DNA from: Eucalyptus grandis
Lineage: Eukaryota > Streptophyta > Magnoliopsida > Myrtales > Myrtaceae
Assembly (NCBI RefSeq): GCF_016545825.1
Contig: NC_052613.1
Coordinates: 37,707,790-37,771,789 of the forward strand
Length of the DNA: 64,000 nucleotides
Direction: 5' to 3'
Positions 1 to 12,340 of this stretch are shown here, piece by piece; positions within the stretch are counted from its first letter, which is position 1; the number at the start of each line of letters is the position of its first letter. Position numbers and translations under genes: made by a program. The notes beneath the pieces were generated by a model. The model did not search any database. It saw only the letters and a program-made list of their open reading frames with translations, and had not been told where the DNA came from.

Positions 1-2032
1 AAGATGATGATTTCGAATAGCTCGTGCACCCGAACTTATTCATGCAGCATTATACAATGCACAGGCTTACCATCTAAGATCCTTCAACTCCAAAAAGCCT
101 CCTTTACTGAGAGAAATAAAGCAACCAGGAGTGGCTATTAGGACATCAACACCCTCTACTATACTTTCCAGCTGAGTTTTCTGCCTGAAACCACCTGTGG
201 CAACCATAGATTGGAATGGAGTCCCAAACTTCGATATGGATCGGCAGTTACTCAAAACCTGCATAAAACTCACTATAGAATTTTAATGCTCACTCATGCG
301 AGCGCAAAAAATTATGTTATGTTTGTCATCCACTACTAGCAAAAACAAGCATTGCTGTACATAAAACCAACTATAGAGTATCTCCAAATTCAGAACACCT
401 CCATTTTCAACAGCTCTAAGGAGATTACCAGTTTTGCCTCATGAGTAAATTATGCACATTATTAAGAAACTTTGCCACTTAAATTGTCTATATGCCTTTC
501 CAGGAACCCAATACAATCTTTCAGATTGCAACACTTAGGAATCTATTTTTCTTTTTCTTTTTCTTTTTTTCTTTTTTTCCCTTTTCTGAAAGAAGAGATG
601 ACAATTTGAGTATTATAGGCGACAAGTTGTTAAAAACAGGTTGACTGCAACTGAAAATGAGTCGGAGTGCTTTTTTACCACAAATTTGCTTCTTAAGCAA
701 TAGCCTATCACAGTATAGGATGAGCGCTTAAATTGGCCATAAACTAGTAAAAGTTGATGAGTTGCTTGCCAAAGCACGTAAGGGCAAAGGAAAAGGAACA
801 AGAAAAGACACCAACTACCAACCTGTGAAGCTAACTCAGCAGTAGGCACCAGAATGACAGCTGCTTTGTGAGAACGATTTGCTAAGTCCTTGCAGCTCTT
901 CCTCCCCAAGATGTTGGCCTACTGGTGCAAGATAAGCCAGCACTTTTCCCGAACCACTCTGATCAGCTATAATACACGTCTTTCCCTCAATTAAAGGTTT
1001 GAATGCCATCGCCTACAGTCATCCATTGTTAGCAGCAATCTGAGTTGCAGTACACCAGGAGAAGACCTTCCTTTTGTCAAGGTGTAGATGGAACATCTTG
1101 ATGTAAAGGCATCCACAGAAACCCCTGCCCCATCCTCTGAAATCTGCATTAGAACTGCCAAGTGAAGGCTCTGTTCCAACTATTCTGGTGGCAGATATGC
1201 CTTGTTTATTAGTTTCCATTAGGTGCGCTGAATGATCCATTTCTTCTGTGGCAGTCCTTGCTGCAGTGCCTTTGGCAGCTTCAGATTGGTAAACACCTGA
1301 TACCTTTCCTCCAAGTACAAGGATAGCTGCTTCCTTATTTTTCCCTAGTCGATCCAATTTAGGAAAAGAGAGATTTTCTGCTACTGCTTCATAATCTCCA
1401 CGACTCACTTGCTTTAGCTTGGACAATTATTCAGCAAGAGCTTTGACTCTCTGCCATTTCACATTGCACAGAGGGATTCAGTACACTACAAGAAAGTCTT
1501 AGCACAGATTGAAATGGGAGAGAAATTTCTAACTCTGTTCGCATACATTCGTTTTCAAGCTAGACTAAGAAAACCAAAATCATTTGCCCAAGACTGTATG
1601 ATTCAGATAAGCTCCAAAAGAAGATCTAGTGTTGGATTTGTTATCCTCCATCTGAACACGATGCATACAACAAATCGCTCGAGTCGTTCCAAGAGCTTGG
1701 ATACCAATTGTCAACAATGCAAGCATAGAAAAAGAAACCCCCGACAAATAAAAAGGGAAATTCGTCATCAGAACAAACCGCATCAGTCATTCCGACTTGC
1801 ACATTAACATGGAACACGTCTACAGTCGAATGCAAACTAACAGCTCGATTACTGAGATAAATCCAACCCTTACCGTCTCGTCATCGATCAGACGGAATCT
1901 CCTAGGGCATCCCGCGTTGCCCCCCGACCGGACAGGCGGAAGGAGAAAGAGTGGGGGCGCGACTGAGCCGGAGCTGGAGGTGGAGGTGGAGGCGAAGGAG
2001 CTTTCGGTAGCCATCATTATAGTTTCCGACGC
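1..2032 (-). pseudogene. Decayed 5'-half copy of DEAD-box RNA helicase RH50
   Basis: This stretch is a second, degraded copy of the 5' half of the RH50 gene that lies intact at 26008-32832 on the same strand. Matching blocks run in the same order: an exon 1 remnant (about 1870-2017, with VRSGG and LIDDET words but a large internal loss), exon 2 (about 1019-1450, ending in the [12 protein letters not shown] word), exon 3 (about 830-1010, with a Walker-type SGSGK in which the following Thr is changed to Val), and exon 4 (about 67-254, where TPGRF has become TPGCF). Frames are interrupted in exons 1 to 3, and the normal splice borders around exons 2 and 3 are altered. The window starts inside intron 4, so whether the 3' half exists is unknown. 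It cannot encode a working helicase as read. It could still be transcribed. Confidence 0.85.
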
Positions 2033-2186
2033 CCAGAAGCTTCAGCTTTTACCCGATGATCTAAAATTTTGGGGTCTGAAATACGAACCCCGTCCCTCTT
2101 CAAAAAGAGCCAAGGCCTCAGATATTAAAAATACCCTTAATCTCTTCCCATGTTGAATATTCAGAGTCCGAATCCCTTCTTCCTCT

Positions 2187-5100
2187 CTAAGTAATTGACT
2201 CGGAGAAGAGATCACCCAATGTGACTACTGGGATTTCGCGGATGAGGGGCCAATAGCTGCCGGTCCCTTTCCTGCATCGCTTCTCCAGAATCCCACATCC
2301 TTCGATCCAGAGATATTCTAGGGAGGGAGGGAGGCCATCCTGGGGCAACTCCCTCAGCTTCGGGCAATCGAAGATCCATAAGTTCTGTAGAGAGGGAGGG
2401 AGACTGCTGGACAGTCTTTCCACTTTCCCATATCTCTGATATAGAGATAGGTCAGAGAGGAAGGGAGCGGAAGCACAAGATCCTCCTCCTCTCCCACTCC
2501 TCCCACGCTGCCGTCGATGTCTAGGCAACCAAGGGAGGTGAGGGGGTAAGCCACTCCCTCACCGGCTGCTTCATATTCTCGCATTTTATTATCTTAAGAA
2601 ACTCTAGCTGGGGCGGCAGTCCTCCATCAGGGAAGCGCGTAATACTCTCACACCTACAAATTCATCAGAGTTTGGAGACTCGTGAGTCGATGCAACTGAT
2701 TAGGTAACGATTTTATCTTCGGACAATCTTGAAGATTAAACCACGAGATGCCGGGAGGAAGAGGAGGGAAGCACTCCAGCTCCAATGCAGGACACTTCCA
2801 CAAACACAAGGAAGTGAGATGGGAAAGTGTGTCCAGCCCCTGTGGTAAGCTTCTCAAGTTCTTGAAAGAGGTAATACTGATCCTTTGAAGTGATTGAAGA
2901 CGGTCTATAGGTATCTCCGCAAGCGACTCCACTCCCCTACACGACGAAATTTCAAGTGTCTTGAGGGTCGCTTGTAAAAAACTACTCTCGCTGAATGAAG
3001 AGGTTGGTAGAGAATCGCATTTGTAGATTTGTAGTTTTTGCAAACAAGACGTCATGTCACCATGATTATTGGCGCTGCTGCTTGATTCATCCATATGAAC
3101 ACTTAATCCTCTAGGTAAAGATTGCAACATCTCGCAATCTCCGATATTTAATGATATCAATGACGCCAACATATCTATTTCGGGGAAGGACACAAGTTTT
3201 GGACACTCTTGACGGTCAAGTCTTGAAGAGAGGAAAGGGTATAAATCTTGTTTGGCTGCTTCTCCAAATTGATGCAATTCTGTGAGTCCATTGTCTCCAG
3301 CTTGCTAGGCAACTCTATATCTCCTTCTCCAACTGAAAATGATATCAATTCTGGACAATTTTTGACAACTAAGCTCTTCAGACAAGCGAGATTCTGAATT
3401 ACATCTCTCTCTTGCCACAAGTACATCAAATTTTTACAACTTTCCATCTCCAACTTCTCCAGCTTCACCAAGGAGCTTGTAAACCCGAAATTTAAGCAAG
3501 TTAATTCAACAACATCTCGTATGACAAGAGCGATTAGAGATGTCAAGTTTACCAAACTCTTCAACACCCCCTCATTACAACCTCTAAAGTTTAATTCATT
3601 GAGGGCTGGAAGGCTATAGATAAAGGATGAGGTATCCATATAAGGACAAGAGTTGATTTCTAGCTTTCTGAGGGAGCTTAGTTGACTAGGCAATCTTCCA
3701 ATCAACATAGGACAATCCTGAACGACCAGATGTTCAAGACAAGGGAATAAAACTCCTTCTTCTTCATTGCCGACGCGATGAGACCAATCCTCCCACGATG
3801 GCATGTCCTTTAATTCCAAAGTCATTAAAGATGGAAAAGGACTTCCAGTTCCATAAAATTCGGACCCTACCGTGCGTATTGCATTTAGACCTTCGATGTA
3901 CAGTTCTTTTAGAGAAGATAGTTGTCCCAATGAGGCTAGCACTTTGGCCTGACAACACCCATGTAAACGTAAATGCACCATCTTAACATATGAGGGACTT
4001 CCTAACCATGATGGAAATTCTAAGCCACCATAGTAGGATATTGTGAGATTTTCAAGTTTTGGGTGAGGGCGAAGAAAGTCAAGGACTTTTGCTTCAAGCT
4101 CTTCATTTCGGAAATTTCCAAAATCTTCGCACCATTGCATGGTCAATCGGCATATTCCCTCCTTCATGCATAAATTGGCATCCATGGCATCTCTGGCTTC
4201 TCGAATCTTATGCAAATTAAAGATGCATAACTCCCCTCCAAGGTTCTCTAGATTTTTCAACTCCTTCAATCTCGACCCTATTTCCGTTCCCACTACAAAT
4301 TTGGACAGCATCTCAAGACCCACCAAATTACCTATATATAATGGCATCGCTTTTAGGCGTCGAAGTGTTGGTCAAGTCAAGAAATTTTAGATTGATCAAT
4401 TTCTCCATACCTTCCGGTAATTCGATAAGATATAGACATCCCCGCAACATCAAGTCCTCTAGGTAGTATAATGCAACAATTGACTTTGGAAGGATTTCAA
4501 TATGAGTATACGACAAATTGAGGCACCTCAGGTGCCTCAGTTTGCCAATGCAATCCGGGACCTCTCTAATGTAATAGTGACATAATGAAAACACCCTTAA
4601 GTATTTCAATTCGGATAACAAGTCACCTAACACTTTCTGGGACAAATAAAACGAATAATAATAGTTAGGTTGCTTCACTAACAATATGAAGCTCCTAAGT
4701 CCCTTCATTTCATAATATATCTTGAATCTTTTTCGTGGACAATGTGTTGGCTAGAAATGAATGAGGCATGACGAGCTAAAAATGCATTATTTTGATCATC
4801 CTCAAGTCAAACCCCCCAAGCTAAAGCAAGTTACACTGGCAACTAGCTTTGCCAGGTCATTCACAAGATCATGCATCAAGAATCGTGATTCACTACTACT
4901 TGACTTTTGAAGTAAAGATCTAGATACTAAGTTCGTTAATAAGTTTCAAACCTACATTCCAACGGTTCTTTCCTTCTTTTCCTTCCAACAAGCCCTCTGC
5001 AATCCACCAATGAATCAACTCGTCTCGTTCAATTTCATAATCCTTGGGAAATATAGCGCAGTAAGCAAAACATCTCCTCAAATTTGAAGGGAGATGGAGA

Positions 5101-6368
5101 TAGCTAAGTTTCAAGGCCGGAAGGATATCATTACTTTCTTTTGGTAGGTCCCAAATTTTGCTATCCAATATAGCTTTCCAATCATGGGGATTGAAGTTAA
5201 AGCTCAGCAACCCAGCCAAAGTCTTCACAGCTAATGGCAACCCTCGGCATTTATCCACTATTTTCATGCCCAATACTTCAAGATCAGGATGATGATCGAA
5301 ATTTCTTGCTCCAAGAGCATGAAATGTGAACAAAGTCATACAAGCATCTTGTGACAACGGTTTGAGAGTATAGGGTCGAGCACGGGCTATTTCAGCAACG
5401 CGGAAATTACGAGTCGTGACAATGATCTTGCTTCCCTTTGCTCCCAATTGAAAAGGCTTCATGAGGATAGTCCAGTTTCCATAATTCTCGTTCCAAACAT
5501 CGTCTAAAACGACAAGAAACTTCTTCCTAGCAAGGTGTTCCTTGAGCTTTTCATGAAGCCAATCCAAGTCCTTACCTTCACAAGACAAATGGCCATTGGT
5601 TGTCTCAAGGATCTTCTTTGTAATAGCAAGCACGTCGAAATCATCAGAAACGCAAGCCCATGCTTTCACATCGAAATAGTCGCTGACTCTATCATCATTG
5701 TAGACTTGCTGAGCCAGAGCCGTCTTCCCAAGACCCCCCATCCCTACGATGGGAATCACTTTTGGATCCACACATGCCCTATCATTTTCTTCTTCGGTCA
5801 ATAATTCAAGGATTTCCATTTTCTCAACCTCCCTACTAACAAAACAAGGCTCAGGCAAATTTGTAGTGTGAAATGGCTTATCCACTTGACGGTATGCTGA
5901 TCGCTTCTCATTATTCTCTCTCAGGTGCAGAATATTTTTCTGAGTAATGATATCGTTTAACCTGCCATCCATCTCTTCCATCTTGGATCTCATTTTACGA
6001 TCGAACATAAATGCGCTCGGGCTCAATCTGAAGCAACAACTCGGAAGAAGGGAACGCACCTTGCTAGTGCCGGGTTCTACCTCGGACTTATTCTTTGCGG
6101 ACTCTATGGCGAACTCATCCAGCAAGTCTTCAATGTCGTAGGCCAAGTCCCTGAGAGTTTTGAGCCACGAGTTCACCCCGCCATCACCATTCAATTGCCT
6201 ATCCTCTGCATCATCCAACACCTGGTTGATGCTGACCAGCATCTCCTCCCATTTTTTCAGCAGTACATCGATACCCTCACGCCGTGCAAAGCTGAGAAGC
6301 TCACGAGAGGCCAACCTATCAAACAGCACCTGAAGAAAGGCGCTAAGAAAGAGCTCCGCGATAGGCAT
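2187..6368 (-). pseudogene. CC-NB-ARC-LRR disease resistance gene (RPP13-like 1 type), frame broken by ~8 one-base indels
   Basis: Members of this family are cytosolic immune receptors that bind ADP/ATP and detect pathogen effectors. Read from ATG 6368 (MPIAEL...), the intronless gene would give about 1,390 residues. An Rx-type coiled coil (about 1-160) has the YDIEDLLDEF word. The NB-ARC domain shows the P-loop GMGGLGKT near 209, kinase-2 LVVLDDVW near 284, GSKIIVTTR, GLPL near 376, CFAYCAIFPKDYEI, and MHD as FLMHDLVNDLA near 497. LRRs follow to the stop at 2187. The first 480 or so residues are one clean frame. After that the frame shifts near 4928, 4805, 4732, 4352, 3208, 2659, 2544 and 2428. 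Each break is one base, most sit in short runs, and each side carries normal family sequence. I found no in-frame stop caused by substitution. It is either a very young pseudogene or a gene hit by assembly errors. Confidence 0.9.
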
Positions 6369-6484
6369 GGCTTGGTTCGAGTGTAGAGGATTAAATGAGA
6401 GCACCCGGAAGGGTCGAAAGAAAGTGTATAGAGCCTTTCGTTTTTTTGTTTTTGGGGGGAGGGGTGTGGGGTGGACAAGAGTTC
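6369..6484. promoter_or_regulatory. Upstream region of the NLR gene
   Basis: This is the short stretch between the NLR start codon (minus strand) and the first unit of the repeat array. It contains a T/G-rich run near 6435-6470. No TATA box can be assigned with confidence. The array begins at about 6485, so any longer NLR promoter must lie inside the repeated unit. Confidence 0.3.
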
Positions 6485-8274
6485 TTATTTTCAAGACAAC
6501 AGCATCAAATGATAATGTGAAATCAAAGACTTTTAAGCTGTGAGATGATGACTTTCGTCTCAGGACACTAGTGGTGGTGACTAGTTAGTAAAGTAAATAT
6601 AAAATGCGGAAAATCATAGATCTGTATATATTCATACTTTTTTAAGGGTGATCCATTGGTATTGCTCAATTGTTTACAAGTCCACTGTTCTCATCTCGAT
6701 TGAGGTGACCGGCAACGTGCTACCAAATTTTCAGCTTCGGAAGGAATTGATTGGTGTTTAGTAAAGTTCTTGACTAAATAGCTCCATAAGTGGGCCCAAA
6801 TTTGCCATGTGTCGATCCATGTATGATTTATTATATCATCCTACATGGTCTATTAAATGCACCTTATATTTTCTCCCATAGCCCAAAGCGATCTCCTCTT
6901 TCTTCCTTGGGTCTTTGTTTAAGGTTCTAAAATAGTTGGATTGCTAGTACTGGATTTCGGCCGTTGATAATAAAATATTCCAACAAAAAGTTGAAGTGTT
7001 TCTTTCTTCATTCCTCCACGCTCCCCTTCCTTCATCCTTTTCTGCACTCAAATCTGTTTTGCTCTTTCTTCTCCTCGGCACAACCATTCTTCTCTCCTTC
7101 AGTATCCGTCGTTCTTTATCATCATTCTCCCACGCGTCTCTTTGTTTTTATGTTGCCCTTTCTCAGAAGAAACCGCCGTTGCATTTCATCTCATATCATC
7201 AGATTTAATTTCATTTCTTTTGATTTAATTTCCCGAAAACCATTTGGTCAGAAATGGGAAAGTCTTGGCATCATTAAAGCCACTCAACGCTCAGAAGGCA
7301 AAGAAGTCGGCCCGAATTCCAAGACTTCTTTATAATTGTTCATCAGCTCTCTCTCACCACTTACATCACATGATTCCCAAATGCACCCATCCACCATCAT
7401 GCATCACATAGATCATATGGCATCATGGTTTTATTGATGCAGCCTCGTGCTGCTTTATCAAAAAGAAGAAGTTATTACATAAATTTTAGTTTATGTAGAG
7501 CAAATATGGTCGTGACCATTGATCATATGGGTCTCAACATTATTCAACGTAGTATAAGAGCTCAATGCATTGAAAGCTCCAAAAATTATTCAGTTGTTTG
7601 CTCAACAAATGTCCAGAAATACTTGATTAAAAAATCATTTTTGACTATTGGCTAGAAAGAACTAAAAACTGTTGCTTTTCTTCGTTATTATGGTTGCTAC
7701 TTAGCTTCACTCTCTGAAAAGTACGTTACGCATTAGATTAGCAGCCAAAAAATAAGTGGCCATAGATCAAATTATATTGCATACTTTCAAGCATCATTTT
7801 CTTTTTCTCTTTTATAATGATTATAATCATAACGAAGGAAGCATTTTATTTAGTCCGCGGGTCATATTAACATATGCTTACTGTTTTGCCAACCTAACTA
7901 CATTTGGTCCACGAGGTAAATATTTTATCCAAAGATGGACAAATTGATAAGTTTAATTAATTACAAGGTTTAAGCGGCGGTTCAAGAAGTGAGTTAGCCT
8001 GAGGACGCTGTTTAAGGGGGGTTTAAGAAATGGGAGCGGACCTTATGTGGAGTTGCAGTAGTTATTCTCTATCTACTCTCTTCACCATGTGCAGTTCAGG
8101 GCTCATGTGCAAAGCATCGAAAGAATGGGGAGGAATCAAACTTTGTGCATCCATTGAATGGTTGGCAGGACATGCAGTTCAGGGCAAGCATCAAGGAATC
8201 AAACTTTGATAATGCATGTATTACTTCTCCATTTTCATTGCTCCTTTTGAGCAAATAATTTATTTATTAAACGC

Positions 8275-8438
8275 CATTCTCTCTCTACCCTCTTCATCAT
8301 TCCCAGACGCAGGCCCCATGTGCAAAGCATAGAAAGAAGCGAGCGTGGCAGGACGTGCGCAGAAGCCAAGGAATCCAACTATTATAATTCATATCTTAAT
8401 TCCCTATTTTCATTGCTCTTTTGTAATGAGTTATTTAT

Positions 8439-8476
<38 letters not shown>

Positions 8477-8592
8477 ATTACTTTTCGATTTTCTTTGCTT
8501 TTTTATTGACAGTTTGTATGTTGCTGTCCTTCTGATGCTTTGCACACATGGGGCCTGCAACTGCATATGGAGAAGAGGGTAGAGAGAGAATG
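8275..8592 (+). ncRNA. Candidate hairpin RNA locus, unit A
   Basis: The 5' arm at 8275-8338 and the 3' arm at 8529-8592 are inverted copies of each other. Both hold the words CTCTCTCTACCCTCTTC and GCAGGCCCCATGTG with GCAAAGCAT, the second being read as its reverse complement on the 3' side. The arms pair over about 62 nt with a loop of about 190 nt that contains a (CT)n run. This is the shape of a young plant MIRNA or an siRNA-producing hairpin. No known miRNA family sequence was recognised. Transcription and strand are not shown by sequence alone. Confidence 0.5.
8440..8472 (+). repeat. (CT)n microsatellite
   Basis: A run of about sixteen CT dinucleotides in the loop of the unit A foldback. 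The equivalent site in unit C has expanded to more than 30 repeats. Confidence 0.9.
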
Positions 8593-8800
8593 ATGTTTGA
8601 TCCCTTCTTACACTCCTTCGAACAGTACTTCTTGTTGTCTGCCCTCCGTTTCTTGGTGCCAAGAGATACTTGCTCATGGCGAAATTATAAGGTCCTGTTG
8701 AGATGCAGTCCTCCTCTGAACAATGTGCATGCTCCTTAGGGTGAAGTGCACTGTCCTCACGATAAATCGCTCAGTGAAGTCCATGCTTCTCATGATAATA

Positions 8801-10560
8801 TACCATCTCATTCACAGAAGAAAATTACCAAAAAAAGAAATTTATAATTTTTTTGTAATTATATTAATTTAGTCATAGATCTTTTAATTTAGTCAAAGAA
8901 CAGGTTTAAGACTAGTGTTTAATTCATGATTATCCTTTCGCGGTGGAGGAAAGAATTGAGACTTAAACATCAATGGTGGTGACTCTGACCAGTAAAGTAG
9001 ACACACTTTTTTATGGATCACCTTTTGCTATTACTGGATTGTTTATAAGTCCACTATACTTGTCTTGATTGAGGTAACGGGCAACGGTGGTCTTTCTTTG
9101 TTATTTAGTTTTGGCCGGTGACGACTTGGAGCAATCCACTACGAAATTTTCAGCTTCCCAAATAATTGACTGGTTTTTAGCTAAGGCCTTAACTAAGGTT
9201 AAGCTACAGTGCTCCATAGTCCATATCCATCTCCTCTTTCTTCCTTGTCGTTTGGGTCTGTGTTTACTAAATCTCGGCCATTGATAATTAGATATTCCAG
9301 CAAAAAGTAGCTGTGTTTTTTTCTCCGCCAATTGCTCTTTGACGCTGCCCTTCTTTCGTTCTTCTCTGCACTCAAATCTCTACACCTTCTTAGTCTCTCA
9401 TCATTCATTTCATTTTGTTTAATTTCATGGGAACAAGTTGGTCGGAAATGGGACCCTAAGTCTTGGCATTATTAAAGCCACAGAAAGGCTGGAATCAGAA
9501 ATAAGGCTGTTCTTTCATTTCTCTCCCACTCATTTTTTGCACCCACCCACCCATCATCATCATGCATCACATAGACACTGGCATCATCGTATCATCGATG
9601 CAGCCATGTGAACTTCATCGCATTTTCAAACGAGGGAGAAATTAATATATAATTCAATTTATGTAGATCAATACCAACATATAACTTTTGATCATATGGA
9701 TCCTAATCATTTTTCATATTACATGAGAACTCAATACACTAAAAGTTGTGTATTAACAAAAGTGTTTTTAAGTAATGGCCAGAAAAAAAAGTGCTACTTT
9801 CTCTTCATTACTGTTGTTGCTACCTAGCTTTGTTCTTTGAAAGATACATTATGTATTAGATTAGCGGCAAAAACATTCAGTGGCCGTAGATCAAATTAAA
9901 GTGCAAACTTTCAAGCATCATTTTCTTTTTCCGTTTTAAAATGATTATATTCATAATAAAGCTTTCTTGTTATATTTTATCTAGGGTCATATTAAAATAT
10001 GCTTATTGTTTTGTCTGCCTGGCACGGCATGCGCAGAAGCCAGGGAATCCGACTTTTTTAATTCATATACCACTTCCCTATTTTCATTGGTCTTTTGCAC
10101 AGATAATTTGTATATTACTCTCCCTCTCTCTCTCCATGTATATTATTTTTCAATTTTTCTTTGCTATTTTGTTCATATGTTTTTGTTGTTCTTTCGATGC
10201 GTTGCACATGGGGCCTGCATCTGACAATGGGGAAGAGGGTAGAGAGAGAATGACGCTTGATTCCCTCCTCCTCTCCTATGAACTATACTTCTTGTTGTCG
10301 TATGGCCTCCATTCCTTGAAAGACGTCAACAAATGCTTGTTTACGGAGAAATTACAAGGTTCCTGTCGAGATGCAGTCCTATTCTAAATAATGTGCGTGC
10401 TCTTTATGGTGGAGTGCACCTTCCTCACAACAAATTGCTCACTTTTTACAGTGAAGTGTACGATCTTGTTCACATCAAGTGTCCAATCCTTAAAGGCTAA
10501 ATGCATCTCCTTCTTAGAACCGAGTGAACACTCGTCATGGTCAAGAGTGAACTTCTTCAA
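8801..10560 (+). repeat. Non-coding array unit B
   Basis: A diverged copy of the unit. Matching landmarks include the GGTGGTGACTCTGACCAGTAAAGTAG word near 8974, the GGCATTATTAAAGCCACAGAAAGG block near 9465, the ATGCATCACATAGACACTGGC word near 9562, the AGTGGCCGTAGATCAAATTA block near 9880, and the 3' arm of the foldback near 10188-10252. Its closest relative is unit D (15740-17640). The 5' arm of the hairpin is missing: sequence jumps at about 10018 from the block before the arm to the GCGCAGAAGCCAGGGAATCC word that follows it in other copies. Confidence 0.8.
10188..10252 (+). other. Orphan 3' arm of the foldback, unit B
   Basis: This carries GCACATGGGGCCTGCATCTG followed by AGAGGGTAGAGAGAGAATG, the same as the 3' arms of units A and D. 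No matching 5' arm lies upstream within the unit, so this copy should not fold into the long hairpin. Confidence 0.7.
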
Positions 10561-11650
10561 GTGTCTGAATTAGAAACGTACCTCTTTTGATGAGGAGCAT
10601 ACCTCTTTAGCGGGTCAATGTTGACAAGGCACCAAAATACTCTTATCACTCTATCAATATAATTGCGGAATTATTTAGAAAATCAATGTTCACTTTCTAT
10701 TGTTGTAGGAACCGATTAATCCAAAATAGAGATGAGATTTTTTTATCATTTTAACCGTTGTTCAAAATTTAGTGTAAGCTCACACCTAAAAGTCCCTATT
10801 TAGAGCATTCGACCCTTTCGTGTCTTAAATCAAAATTGAAGCGGTGGCCATCTATCTAGAGGTTGCAACTTAGCCTTTGATGCTCTGCGCAGCCCCTGAT
10901 CTATGCTCTACTCTAAATCTAGGAAAGGCCATGATTAAGAGTAATCCCATCCTCTCGTTTCTCCAACTAATGGTGTCTTCTTGCATGGCTCTTTAGATGA
11001 TCAATGAATGATAATGCTTTCTAGAAAAATTATAAAAAGTATAGTTAGATTAATTAATTAAATTGAAATACTATGCATGTGTTGAACTTTTCTAATATGT
11101 TGTATATCATCCATTTGTTTAAAGGTCCATTTGCACTATGATATATCACTTGGTGTATCAATCTAGTTGATTGTTCCAAAAATTGTCTAGTTTAGTCATC
11201 TCCACAAATGAAGAGCCTAGACAATTATAAGTGATAATAGTTCAACAAATCGATTCATTGTTCTCACTACCAATTGCTTTGATACTCTACTCCCTCATTT
11301 TTTTTTCCATAACTTAGTAGTTTAGACTTGAACATTTTCATAGCATTAACGACATGATATAGTGCATAGCAAGGCCAATCATCCTTCAAACACAAAATGG
11401 AACATGAGAGAATATATAGGATTTTCGCATCAATCAAATTCTTTTTTTTTTAAAATAAAAAATCAGTTTATTAAAACGTCCAAATACAGCCATAGTAATT
11501 AGGTAGTTTACATAGTGAGTTGATAATGAGAACATAATTAAAATGCCACATTTTTTTCAAAGTTCCAATATCAAATGTTACAAATTTGAAGTCTTTATCA
11601 TTTCTTAAAATTGTTATACTTAATGGAGTACAATTGAATGTAATTCAAAA
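10560..11650 (+). repeat. Downstream duplicated segment, first copy
   Basis: This segment matches 17640-18740 collinearly, with words such as GGTTGCAACTTAGCCTTTGATGC near 10860 and ATACTATGCATGTGTTGAACTTTTCT near 11068. It follows unit B just as its partner follows unit D, so the larger duplicated block is unit A + unit B + this segment. It is AT-rich and non-coding, and I recognise no transposon ends. Confidence 0.75.
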
Positions 11651-12340
11651 TGAGGATCTACATCTTTCATTTTGTTCTTGATTTTTTTTTTTCATCCAAC
11701 ACTCTAGTCTTAACTCAAGTTAAAAGGTTATTGGTAATCAAATTAATCGAATTCTCAATGAAGAAAATGCTAATCGAGTTCTTAATTAGATGGTGTGCAA
11801 GAATCATACTCGACAAATCACTCTAAAATATATTAAACCCACATGACCACAAAAATAATTTTTAACCATACAGCTCGCTTTGAATTGTTCGTGATAGTGA
11901 GATGTCTTATTCTGCTAGAAAAGAAAGCATGCATATAAAGAGGCTCAAGAATCACGATGAATATTTTTAGGACATCAATATATTTAGGTTAAAAGTGTCA
12001 TTTACTTCATTTTTTGCTAAACGAAATTACCCCCACAAGTACAATTTATGTATAAGAGAGTAACTGTCCATTTTTCAATGCATAACCACCATTTTATCTC
12101 ATAATCTTGCATTTCATCTATATACTTAAGCCAAAAGTGTGATTTGTCTAACTTTCACTTTTTAAAATTAGCCCTAAAATTACAATTTCCATTTATTTAA
12201 TAAGCGCCTATTTTTTTAATGTATAACCACCATTTGGTCTCATGATCTTAATTTTTTATATATATTGGCCTAACACTAATAAATTTTTGACCTATACTTT
12301 TACAATACCTCGATTCTCCTCTTATTTTCACAAGTATCTA
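11650..12340. other. AT-rich spacer within the array
   Basis: AT-rich sequence with no reading frame of note. Its own two halves resemble one another, sharing the words CATAACCACCATTT and CTCATGATCTT or CTCATAATCTT at about 12080 and 12220. It has no counterpart after 18740. Confidence 0.5.

Larger units (their letters stand above)
6485..8800 (+). repeat. Non-coding array unit A
   Basis: First copy of a roughly 2 kb unit that recurs at 8801-10560, 13345-15660, 15740-17640 and 19100-20640. Shared landmarks, in order, are a TATA-like and CCAAAG-rich leader, a pyrimidine-rich block with TTCATTCCTCCACGCTCCC (about 7005), the CATTAAAGCCACTCAACGC block (about 7272), ATGCATCACATAGATCATATGG (about 7399), a block with GTGGCCATAGATC (about 7757), and a terminal foldback. 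Unit A is nearly identical to unit C over more than 1 kb. No reading frame longer than about 120 codons is kept between copies, so I treat it as non-coding. Two 5'-arm copies of the foldback occur, near 8050-8140 and 8275-8338. Confidence 0.85.

Noticed and set aside
7420..7450. GCATCATGG..TTGATGCAGC near a GATGCAGC word, resembling the miR172 wording
   Set aside because: Only about eight bases agree with miR172 and there is no MIR172-like precursor around it. The small stem is too short.
8438..8677. Arg/Glu-rich minus-strand frame of 79 codons
   Set aside because: Produced by the CT microsatellite read on the reverse strand.
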